A stretch of 14,109 nucleotides of DNA from Candidatus Saccharimonadota bacterium (GTDB taxonomy: Bacteria; Patescibacteriota; Saccharimonadia; UBA4664): positions 1 through 14,109 of the forward strand of contig JARIHM010000095.1 in the NCBI GenBank assembly GCA_029288275.1. The letters run 5' to 3'. Position numbers and translations under genes: made by a program. This document shows positions 8,901 to 14,109 of the stretch, piece by piece. The notes below the pieces were generated by a model. That model searched no databases and was not told the origin of the DNA. It saw only the letters and a program-made list of their open reading frames with translations. Position 1 is the first letter of the stretch; each line of letters opens with the position of its first letter.

Positions 8901-10170
8901 GGATCTGCGGCGTGGAAGTGTTAACGTAAATAGCGTCGTTAGGCTTAATAGTACTTAAGAAGTTGCTGCCACTACCCGTTACGTTAGTATTACCGCTTGA
9001 GACGGTCACAGTGCCGGCACCATTGCCACCGTTGGTAAAGTCGGCGATATCGCTGGAGCCGTTTTGGTACACTTGCAAGCCAGTCATACTCGCCGTCACT
9101 ACATTAAGCTTAGCCTGAATCACCGGCATCACCCCCACCCCCACCCGCTCATTGGTGGTGTCCACCTGCAGTACGTTCTCATTGGTGCCAGACGTGGGTG
9201 ACGCTACCACAAACGCACTGGTCGAGGAGCTGCTGGGCTGCACCAGGGTAGTTTGGGCCAGAGTAATACCCGTGGCAGTGCTGCCACCAATAGTAAGGGT
9301 GGTGGCAGTTTGGGTATCAATGGTGCTGGCTACACGCAGGTTGCCACTGGAGTCAAAGCGGGCCAAGGGCGTGCCGCCGGAGTTTTGGAGCTGGAGCAGA
9401 TCGGCCCCAGATCCTGGGGTAGCCCCGCCCTTGAGAATGAGGACAGGGGCGGTGGCACTAGCCACCGCCTGGATCTGGGCAGCGGCTACGCTGGCGGCGG
9501 CACCGCTCACAATGTTGAGGTTGGCAGTCTGTTGAGCGGCATTCGGTGCTACGTTTTGGAGAAACTGGCTGGAAGACAGTCCGCCCAGGGTGCCAGCATT
9601 AGCCGCCTGCAGGGCGTATGGAGCTGCGCTCAACCGCTTCATGGGCAGCATCTCACCGTCGCCTGAAGCCGCACCAAACGTAGCAGCCGTGGTGGTATTG
9701 CCTATATTGATGGACAGCCAGAGGGTGGTTTGGTTAAAGTCCACCCCGCTGTTGGTCTGTGAGTTGCCGGTACTGGCCGTGCAGCTGCCGCCGGCCAAGG
9801 GACAGATTGCACCCAGAGCCACCGAGAAGTAGCCGTTCTTAACGGTAATGCGGTTATCTGGCGAACCCGAGGCATATACCCAGTCCTCAGTCCACTTGAG
9901 CGTACCTCCGGTATCTCCAGCCGTGGTGCCTGCCCCATCCTGGTAGATCTTAAATTCCATATTGTACGTACCGTCTGCTACGACTGCGCCGGCATTGTTA
10001 AGCAGACGGCCTTGGAAATTCAACTGTTGGTTGATGCCGGAGGTGGCGCGGGCGGGGGGAGCTGCTATCAACCCAAATACAAGCCAGAAACCGCTCACGA
10101 TAAGCGGAATTATAGCTCCCCAACGGAATCGCTGACACGCCTGTGGTGTCTGAAACTCCCGACCGATCAA
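5965..10170 (-). CDS. Giant secreted fibre/adhesin-like protein B (1401 aa up to an in-frame TGA)
   Basis: Starts at TTG 10170 behind GTGGGG, the only plausible in-frame start before the signal peptide (1-42; core AIIPLIVSGFWLVFGLIA, cleavage PARA-TS). Residues 43-205 are the N-terminal module shared with fibre A (INQQLNFQGRLLNNAG, a CPLAGGSC pair, MKRLSAAPYALQAANA). GTVT/GSGT/GD modules lie at 385-450, 457-521 and 882-949. VGIGTTSPTAALHVV (about 534-548) is a phage tail-fibre-like motif. Residues 645-822 form an IxIG beta-roll resembling trimeric adhesin heads. Residues 1038-1246 look like an inserted jelly-roll-type domain (GDTQGNSY, VIASEYRG). A final beta domain begins near 1320 and is cut by TGA after residue 1401; the same frame resumes at 5952. 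No membrane anchor or LPxTG motif is visible. A role in attachment is inference. Confidence 0.85.
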   Translation of the reverse strand: MIGREFQTPQACQRFRWGAIIPLIVSGFWLVFGLIAAPPARATSGINQQLNFQGRLLNNAGAVVADGTYNMEFKIYQDGAGTTAGDTGGTLKWTEDWVYASGSPDNRITVKNGYFSVALGAICPLAGGSCTASTGNSQTNSGVDFNQTTLWLSINIGNTTTAATFGAASGDGEMLPMKRLSAAPYALQAANAGTLGGLSSSQFLQNVAPNAAQQTANLNIVSGAAASVAAAQIQAVASATAPVLILKGGATPGSGADLLQLQNSGGTPLARFDSSGNLRVASTIDTQTATTLTIGGSTATGITLAQTTLVQPSSSSTSAFVVASPTSGTNENVLQVDTTNERVGVGVMPVIQAKLNVVTASMTGLQVYQNGSSDIADFTNGGNGAGTVTVSSGNTNVTGSGSNFLSTIKPNDAIYVNTSTPQIRTITTVTDNITLTASSNFTTSGSGVSYTTGILGAGTVTTNGTTSLVGSGTSFTTMFQVGDNVLVNGETPRMVSAITDNTHLTVSNAFATSVSGLSYMHAGSTNVSIQRYGVGIGTTSPTAALHVVTTGWGQTGILVQAGTATPWASAPLLQVKNSAGGQVFSVDYGGSVTSGAINGSTLGSSGLTFGAAATITTPLSTALTLTSNANAIWSSTNDLTINAGGFLYLGNNSNNSINLGTSNFAHTINIGNTGNTGTQAITIGGNGVTANTLTLDAGTGSNSIAIGNSTTSHSIAIGAGATSTNTSAVTIGSNNAAASTVTIQGGNGSGAVSIQSAASGIINIATANAANTVQIGNTANAVAQTIGIGNNTTASSASTVTIGSTVGASATTVQGGTGNLTLLTNSASAKIIAKSSTNSITAFQVQDTNANAVVNVDTTNQRLGVNTAAPSGLFQVSQGTITAGTVSNSASSAAVTGTSTTFTTTFTPGDSFTITSSGNTCTILSITDNTHLTCTASLSGTSSGSAYTLGNAARVTVAQNGNVGLGTASANRLLDVAVNNTQVSAPMELLEQAGTGDSSLEFKNTNAGQSIYVGQDNSNGGSFTVNSSATAAPASGITYLQSASNTNDGSGATMSVSFATTTAGNAIILATAFDSGATVTFTCGDTQGNSYTTGFIKNDATNGQAVGICYAVGIVGGADTVTVTYGNSATPSFRRVIASEYRGIATSSPTDGANGGSAATTGATDNVSSGSITTTVNGDLIFGAVMDTSALSLISAGTGYTQRANLNDMDTATQDKIQTTAGSVSSTQTFNTTDRYAAVVTAFKPAGAATLTDTFTPNSLLTLSQTGAAKLQNFTNSTTAFQVQNAAGTSLLTVDSANGIIKTNGILQGSTYVDTKGSVGGSQLYTVTASALNYYLSAASSTLNSTTTSTFNITGLPETDGTMAFINTQVRKGATAGSVSTTVAVRINNNAVSSVTTGATT
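7705..8238 (-). repeat. IxIG beta-roll repeat region of fibre B
   Basis: Residues 645-822 of fibre B repeat short strands ending in I-x-I/L-G or T-I-x-G, such as NSIAIGNSTTSHSIAIGAGA and TVQIGNTANAVAQTIGIGN. Repeats of about 9-17 residues alternate strand and turn, like the left-handed beta-rolls of YadA-type heads. The same kind of region begins at the left edge of the window in fibre A (nt 1 to about 200). Confidence 0.6.
8608..9018 (-). repeat. Two tandem GTVT/GSGT/GD modules in fibre B
   Basis: Residues 385-450 and 457-521 of fibre B share the pattern AGTVT, then VTGSGS or LVGSGT, a GD or ND turn (NDAIYV, GDNVLV), an I-T/V-TDN turn and a final SG-x-SY. A third copy is at nt 7324-7527 (residues 882-949) with a Cys pair added. 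Each module is about 65 residues and predicted to be all-beta. Confidence 0.65.
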
Positions 10171-10191
10171 TACCCCACCATAAAACTTATG

Positions 10192-10219
10192 GTTATAATG
10201 TAGGCTATTTCTTACTCAA
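10192..10219 (-). promoter_or_regulatory. Promoter of fibre gene B
   Basis: On the minus strand there is TTGAGT (10219-10214), a 16-base spacer and TATAAC (10197-10192). The expected start near 10185 gives a leader of about 15 bases before TTG 10170, containing GTGGGG as a weak ribosome-binding element. It lies in the 149-base gap after the PKD gene, so fibre B can be transcribed independently. Confidence 0.5.
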
Positions 10220-10301
10220 ATGGTATGGTACTTCATCCAAATTCAAACGCGTTCCGCTCCTTCGTTCAGCAGAAAACTTCGCTAGGGCTGAAATGTCGCT
10301 T

Positions 10302-10320
10302 AGGGACGGCGTTTGTCCCT
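10302..10320 (-). terminator. Hairpin at the end of the PKD gene, possible terminator
   Basis: AGGGAC and GTCCCT form a 6-bp stem with a 7-base loop; on the minus strand the stem begins inside the TAA stop of the PKD gene. No U-tract follows, so intrinsic termination is doubtful. It could be a weak terminator or an mRNA 3' stabiliser. Confidence 0.25.
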
Positions 10321-11294
10321 TACGCTGGAATCTTACCCTGCCGCCGCAGCCGCACCATCTGTACTATCTGACCCAGCCAAAAGAATGCCACCATAAAGAC
10401 AGCCACCAAGTAGATGGGCCAAGCCGTAACCAGTGCCCCTGGCAATGCCCCTGAACCGCCCTGGCCCGTACTTGACCCTACCGGCGTCACCGGCCCGTTC
10501 ACTACCGTAACCAGCTGCAAGTAAGCGGTATTGCCCGTGCTGTCGCTAGCCCGCACAATGACACGGTAATTTCCAGCCCGCTCGTAGGTATGGGTAGCAT
10601 TAATGCGCCCTTCAATGGCCTGGCTCTGCAGGCTAGTCTGGCCGTCACCCCAATCCCAGGAAATGGCGTACGGCCCAATTCCGCCCACAATGGTGACACT
10701 ACGCGTTAGCGCTATCCCGGGCGAAGTCGCCATTACCGTAGTATCAGTTATTAAGAATAATTGCTTGCCCAAAGCGATATTTCCCTGTCCGTTAAGAGAC
10801 GGTGCGTCGTAGGTTACATCCACACCGGCCGAATCGGGGCCATACTGGCCTAGGGCATCGCTGGTACGGGCAATCAGATGATTTATCCCGTCAAAGAGAT
10901 CAGCTTGCAGGCTAAAGGTGCCGTCCGCCGTACACGTAGTGGAGCCAGCAAAGACATTGTTCTTGAGGATAGTAATAAAATCATTAGCCGTGCAGAGACC
11001 CGCCACGGTAATAGGAATACTCGAGGTATGCTGGCCGTTCTGCGGCGTTGTAATGACCGCGGCTTGGCTGGGCGGCGGTCCGGGTACCGTACCCGTGAGG
11101 CCTACCGAGCCGCTCTGTGGGTTTACGGCCGGCGGCGCCGCGCTAGCCGTTAAGCTCACACTAGCCAGTAATACACCACATAACAACAATAGGAAGGCTA
11201 GCCCCGCGTACGACGTATGATGATGCGGCCGCAGCCGACCGGTGTGGTGCGGCGCCGTGAGCTGCAGCCAACCGGTCCTCGTTCCCTCTTGCAC
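10320..11294 (-). CDS. Membrane-anchored PKD/Ig-like surface protein
   Basis: 324 residues from GTG 11294. This start is chosen because GGAGG (11306-11302) lies seven bases upstream; an ATG at 11342 would overlap the upstream gene by 35 bases and has no such signal. A His/Arg-containing n-region is followed by a hydrophobic signal segment at about 28-52 (GLAFLLLLCGVLLASVSL). An Ig-like beta domain follows at about 84-162 with two cysteines (GLCTAND, STTCTADG). A PKD domain at about 189-267 has the hallmark WDWGDGQ and HTYERAGNYRVIV motifs. A Gly/Ser linker leads to a C-terminal transmembrane helix (about 290-312) and a basic tail (RLRRQGK), giving an outside domain anchored in the membrane. 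It begins 13 bases after the WxL-interacting-like gene and is probably cotranscribed with it. The PKD call is strong; the exact role is unknown. Confidence 0.85.
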   Translation of the reverse strand: MQEGTRTGWLQLTAPHHTGRLRPHHHTSYAGLAFLLLLCGVLLASVSLTASAAPPAVNPQSGSVGLTGTVPGPPPSQAAVITTPQNGQHTSSIPITVAGLCTANDFITILKNNVFAGSTTCTADGTFSLQADLFDGINHLIARTSDALGQYGPDSAGVDVTYDAPSLNGQGNIALGKQLFLITDTTVMATSPGIALTRSVTIVGGIGPYAISWDWGDGQTSLQSQAIEGRINATHTYERAGNYRVIVRASDSTGNTAYLQLVTVVNGPVTPVGSSTGQGGSGALPGALVTAWPIYLVAVFMVAFFWLGQIVQMVRLRRQGKIPA

Positions 11295-11301
11295 CCCGTG
11301 G

Positions 11302-11306
11302 CCTCC
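11302..11306 (-). promoter_or_regulatory. Shine-Dalgarno GGAGG that sets the PKD gene start
   Basis: GGAGG on the minus strand, directly after the TAG of the upstream gene and seven bases before GTG 11294. It is the clearest ribosome-binding site in the window and favours GTG over the longer ATG 11342 frame. Confidence 0.6.
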
Positions 11307-11307
11307 G

Positions 11308-12294
11308 CTAGCGCTTTCTGGCCTGGGCAATGATGTAGGCATTGTAGCGCTTAATAGCTAGCTTCAGCAGATAGATTAGCACCGCGAGGCCCAGCAGAAT
11401 GAGCAGAATGAGCTTCCACGGGATCACCCAAAAGCCCAGGCTGCCGTCGAGCTTCTTGGCACCACTCACGTAGGTGAGAGAGAGTTTAGCTGTGTAGTGG
11501 CCAAATAATTGCTTTTGACTCAAGCTCTGGGTGAAGCGCCGAATGCTGCCTGGCAGCACATTGCCGCCGGTGGGGTTCACAGCCAAGCTCGCAACCTTGT
11601 GGCCAAAGCTGTCGCTCACCACAATAGTGCCCTGGGCTTTCTCGTGAACGGTACCGTCATTTTTGAGCCGCACTAGGAAATCGATGGGGCCATGCTCAAA
11701 GAAACCACCGCTTTTGCCACCCTGCTGAGCTGAGAACTCGGCTACGCTGAGCTTATCGGTGACCGGACCAGCTACGCGCAACAATACGAGCGTGCCGACA
11801 CTAGCGCTCAGAGCCACCCCTGTACCCTGCACATCCGGCGGCACGGCCGTAAAACGAATAACGCCAAAATGGCCGCCGGGCTCGGCGTTGGCCGGCACAT
11901 TAATGGTAACCGTGGCTGTTTTGAGCTCCTGTGGCGCCAGCGTCAGGTCTGGTACGCTCTGCACCCAATATTTAAGCGAATAACGAGTGGCACCGGTCTC
12001 GTTAAGGAGCAACTTGGGCTGGCCGCTCTCATCGCTGCCAGCGCCAAAATCATCGGCCTTGCCCTTAGCAATGAGCTCACCCGAGGCTACATTGCGTACG
12101 CGGATGCTCGTGGTAACGGTCTGGCCCGGGTTGGCCGACAGCTCAATCACCGGCGGCGAGATTTCCAGTCCCTGGCCTGGCGAAGCTGTAGCCGCACCGC
12201 TTGGTGTGGGCGCTGGCGCGGCCATAGCCCAGGCTACCGGCAAGGCTGCCAGCACCATCGAACCAATAAAGCCACTCGCTATCCACTTTCGCAT
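11308..12294 (-). CDS. DUF916 / WxL-interacting-protein-like membrane-anchored protein
   Basis: 328 residues from ATG 12294. An ATG-like extension to 12351 is rejected because the promoter lies inside it. The signal peptide is MRKWIASGFIGSMVLAALPVAWAMA. The N-terminal domain opens with LEISPPVIELSANPGQTV and contains SIRVRNVASGELIAKGKADDF, the pattern of the DUF916/WxLIP peptidoglycan-binding family. A second Ig-like domain (about 180-285 of this form) matches the family's second domain in layout (LKNDGTVHEKAQGTIVV, GSIRRFTQSLSQKQLFGHYTAKLSLTYV). One transmembrane helix at about 289-312 (WKLILLILLGLAVLIYLL) and a basic tail follow. In Gram-positive bacteria such proteins tether WxL proteins to the wall; here the neighbouring upstream pair is WxL-like, which fits. 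First gene of a likely two-gene operon with the PKD protein. Confidence 0.8.
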   Translation of the reverse strand: MRKWIASGFIGSMVLAALPVAWAMAAPAPTPSGAATASPGQGLEISPPVIELSANPGQTVTTSIRVRNVASGELIAKGKADDFGAGSDESGQPKLLLNETGATRYSLKYWVQSVPDLTLAPQELKTATVTINVPANAEPGGHFGVIRFTAVPPDVQGTGVALSASVGTLVLLRVAGPVTDKLSVAEFSAQQGGKSGGFFEHGPIDFLVRLKNDGTVHEKAQGTIVVSDSFGHKVASLAVNPTGGNVLPGSIRRFTQSLSQKQLFGHYTAKLSLTYVSGAKKLDGSLGFWVIPWKLILLILLGLAVLIYLLKLAIKRYNAYIIAQARKR

Positions 12295-12301
12295 TACTGC
12301 C

Positions 12302-12329
12302 AGTATAGCATAAGGATATTTGGTCGCAA
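12302..12329 (-). promoter_or_regulatory. Promoter of the WxL-interacting-like gene, probably leaderless
   Basis: On the minus strand there is TTGCGA (12329-12324), a 16-base spacer and an extended -10, TGC-TATACT (TATACT at 12307-12302). ATG begins only seven bases after the -10, where transcription itself should start, and there is no Shine-Dalgarno sequence. The mRNA would therefore begin at or next to the start codon. Confidence 0.6.
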
Positions 12330-12383
12330 CCACCGGGAATGGCCCAGGCAAGGGGTTTTAGGTCCCCTACTCGCTAGATAGAC

Positions 12384-13415
12384 CTAGAAACTCGCCGTAC
12401 AAATGTACGTCATCGTGGCCGTGTACACACCCGCCGCTTGCGAGCCGCCAATGTTGACGATGTAGCTCGAAGTAAAGGTGTTGGCATTGGTGGGCGCAGC
12501 AGCCGAAGCCACCACATCGCCCGTATTGAACCGGTAGTGGTCAGCCGAACCGTAATTGGCGCTGTAGGTACCGGTGCCGCTGCCCGTAGGATCGGTACCC
12601 ACAGCCGGCGTAGCGTTGGCGCGCAGATTCAGCCCAAACTGGCTCACGCCGGTGTTCGAGGTGGTTTGAGCGGCCAGCCCCGGAATAGTATTAGAACCCG
12701 AGGAGAGCGTGGTGCCGTTCACGGTAATGCTGTAGCCGTTGGCTGCGTTGGTAGTGGCTTGCATCACCGAAGTACCGGTCTTGGTGGCCAAAGGATCGAA
12801 ATCGCCAAAGTTTACGGTAGTACCCGAGACGCTCGTACAATCGCTGGTGATGGTAGTGCCGACGCAGAAGATTAGAATCTCCGGCGTTACACCGGTAAGT
12901 TGCACTGGCTGAGCAGTGCTGGCCGCTACAGTACCGGTGTCGGTGGCACCCGTAGCGCCATCAGCGCCGGTGTAGGTGGTGATGCGCACAAAGAATGACT
13001 GGTTGACCGCCGAGGGATTGGTTACACCCGAAAGCGTATAACTCAGCGCCGTACTGGCCGGAATACTGGCCGCCGCACGCGTAATGTAGGGCGCGCCATT
13101 GGTAGTATTCACGAGCGTAAACCCGGTAGCGCCACTCTGGGCGGTCAGCGTGGCGCTCGTGGTAATAAGCCCGGCTGGCGTAGTACAACTGCCGGTAGCC
13201 GTAGTACAAAAGGCAAAACCGATCGAGCCAATGCTGGCCGTAGTGGCCGTGGTGACGCCGATCACGTGGGTGGTTGAGACGCCAGCCTGTGAGCTGCCCA
13301 TCACGTCCGACCGGGCGGTCAGGCCGGCCGCTTCAGCGCCCAGTGGCGTCAGCGTCAGCAGCACCGCCAGGGTGACCGCCAGCCGAACATGCAACTGGTG
13401 AAGCCGTTCCCTCAT
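12384..13415 (-). CDS. Secreted WxL-like surface protein, tryptophan-free
   Basis: 343 residues with a signal peptide (core LAVTLAVLLTLTPLG, cleavage near AEA-AG). The mature protein is Ser/Thr/Ala/Gly-rich and all-beta in character. Residues 1-170 form one domain (Cys70 and Cys77; SGVTNPSAVNQSFFVRITTY). Residues 175-343 form the WxL-like half: FCVG with a second Cys (184, 193), VNFGDFDPLATKTGTSVMQATTNAANGYSITVNG, and the end AGVYTATMTYICTASF. The layout follows WxL domains (FG stretch, GW-x-L-T strand, final YTATLTW-x-L strand), but both tryptophan positions are replaced (GYSIT, TYIC) and the chain has no Trp. ATG overlaps the previous gene's stop by one base (TGATG), with no separate Shine-Dalgarno sequence, so translation is probably coupled. 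Assignment to the WxL clan is my inference from pattern and neighbours; a generic Patescibacteria secreted beta protein is the alternative. Confidence 0.75.
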   Translation of the reverse strand: MRERLHQLHVRLAVTLAVLLTLTPLGAEAAGLTARSDVMGSSQAGVSTTHVIGVTTATTASIGSIGFAFCTTATGSCTTPAGLITTSATLTAQSGATGFTLVNTTNGAPYITRAAASIPASTALSYTLSGVTNPSAVNQSFFVRITTYTGADGATGATDTGTVAASTAQPVQLTGVTPEILIFCVGTTITSDCTSVSGTTVNFGDFDPLATKTGTSVMQATTNAANGYSITVNGTTLSSGSNTIPGLAAQTTSNTGVSQFGLNLRANATPAVGTDPTGSGTGTYSANYGSADHYRFNTGDVVASAAAPTNANTFTSSYIVNIGGSQAAGVYTATMTYICTASF

Positions 13416-14109
13416 CAGAATGTCGCCGTGCAGATGTAAGTCATGGTGGCCGTGTACAAGCCGGCCGCCTGCGCACCAGCTACATTTACCAGATACGAAT
13501 TCGTGTATAAGTTGGCGTTGGTGGGACCAGAGGCACTAGCAACCGTATCGCCCGAGAAGAACCGGAAGCTGTTGGCCGTATTATAGCCACCAAAACCCAC
13601 CCCCGAGCCACTCCCCGAGACGTCAGCCCCGAAGGCGCCACCGGCCGAGGCCACGTTGTTGGCCCGTACGTTGGTACCAAACTGCCCTACCCCGGTGGTG
13701 CTCGTACAACTGGGCGAGCAGCTCGACGAGTTGGCCGACTGCGTGCCCATAGCCGCAATCGTATTGCTGCCCGAGGTCATGGTAGTGCCCGTTAAAGTAA
13801 TCACGTAGCCAAAGCCGGCATTGGTGCTGGCAGACATGAGACTGGTACCTACATTGGTAGCCGTGGGCGAAAACGTACCCAGACTCACACTGCTGCCGGT
13901 GAGGTTACTACAATCGGTGCCGCTGGTGCCTACGCAGAACACCAGACTCTCGGGCATGGTGCCGCTCACCTGGATTTGGTTGGTGGTATCGATAGCCGTG
14001 GCGCCAAAGTCGACTTCGGCTGTACCGGCGGAATCAGAGTATGTAGTCATCTTCACATAATATTGCTTGTTGGCCGCAGAGGGATTGCGCACATTCTGCA
14101 ACGTTACAT
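13415..14109 (-). CDS. Secreted WxL-like surface protein, paralogue of the next gene (5' end outside window)
   Basis: The frame is open to the right edge. Its first visible residues (VTLQNVRNPSAANKQYYV) align with residue 126 onward of the downstream paralogue, so roughly 125 residues with the signal peptide should lie beyond the edge; the TTG at 14101 is not a real start. Visible features are LVFCVGTSGTDC, VSLGTFSPTATNVGTSLMSA, STNAGFGYVITLTG, an extra Cys pair SSSCSPSCTS not found in the paralogue, and the end AGLYTATMTYICTATF. No tryptophan is visible. It ends in TGA, which overlaps the next ATG. The paralogue ends at the same residue with TAG, so this TGA is a genuine stop. Confidence 0.8.
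   Translation of the reverse strand, partial: VTLQNVRNPSAANKQYYVKMTTYSDSAGTAEVDFGATAIDTTNQIQVSGTMPESLVFCVGTSGTDCSNLTGSSVSLGTFSPTATNVGTSLMSASTNAGFGYVITLTGTTMTSGSNTIAAMGTQSANSSSCSPSCTSTTGVGQFGTNVRANNVASAGGAFGADVSGSGSGVGFGGYNTANSFRFFSGDTVASASGPTNANLYTNSYLVNVAGAQAAGLYTATMTYICTATF

Noticed and set aside
11295..11342. ATG start for the PKD protein overlapping the upstream gene
   Set aside because: GTG 11294 has GGAGG at seven bases; the longer form has no such signal and adds only a non-signal-like stretch.
12295..12351. Upstream 19-codon extension of the WxL-interacting-like protein
   Set aside because: The promoter lies inside it, and a normal signal peptide begins at ATG 12294.
12340..12368. 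Possible terminator AGGGG-loop-CCCCT after the WxL-like pair
   Set aside because: The stem has only five base pairs, the loop is eight bases, and there is no U-run.

Overview
The window looks like a chromosomal surface-protein locus from a Candidate Phyla Radiation (Patescibacteria) bacterium, possibly a Saccharibacteria-like lineage. This is inferred from protein style, not from a marker gene. The clues are giant secreted fibre proteins opening with an INQQLNFQGRLLN module, a C-terminal module of the DLAEWIPYTG type ending in VMLQ, and small Ser/Thr/Ala/Gly-rich secreted proteins ending in YTATMTYICTA-[ST]-F. GC is moderately high by eye, and genetic code 11 fits: TAA, TAG and TGA all serve as gene ends. 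Every supported gene is on the minus strand, so transcription runs from high to low coordinates. No RNA gene, CRISPR array or transposase was recognised.

In transcription order: (1) 14109-12384, two paralogous secreted WxL-like proteins joined by a TGATG stop/start overlap, the first cut by the right edge. (2) 12329-10320, a well-formed promoter placed so that the mRNA is probably leaderless, followed by a membrane-anchored DUF916/WxL-interacting-protein-like gene and a PKD/Ig-like membrane-anchored protein. (3) 10219-4831, a promoter and a giant fibre gene (1401 codons) ended by TGA; the same frame continues four codons later as a 373-codon open frame that carries the rest of the interrupted domain and the expected fibre C-terminus. 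(4) 4679-1, another promoter and a second giant fibre gene (at least about 1539 codons) that runs off the left edge and has no in-frame ATG, GTG or TTG before its signal peptide.

The genes read together as one cell-surface system: WxL-like secreted subunits, a WxL-interacting anchor, a PKD anchor, and two long fibres built from shared modules with different candidate binding domains inserted. A role in cell-cell or host attachment is inference. The most notable points are the in-frame TGA inside a single domain of the first fibre, the missing canonical start of the second, the probable leaderless promoter, and tryptophan-free WxL-like domains next to a WxL-interacting protein.
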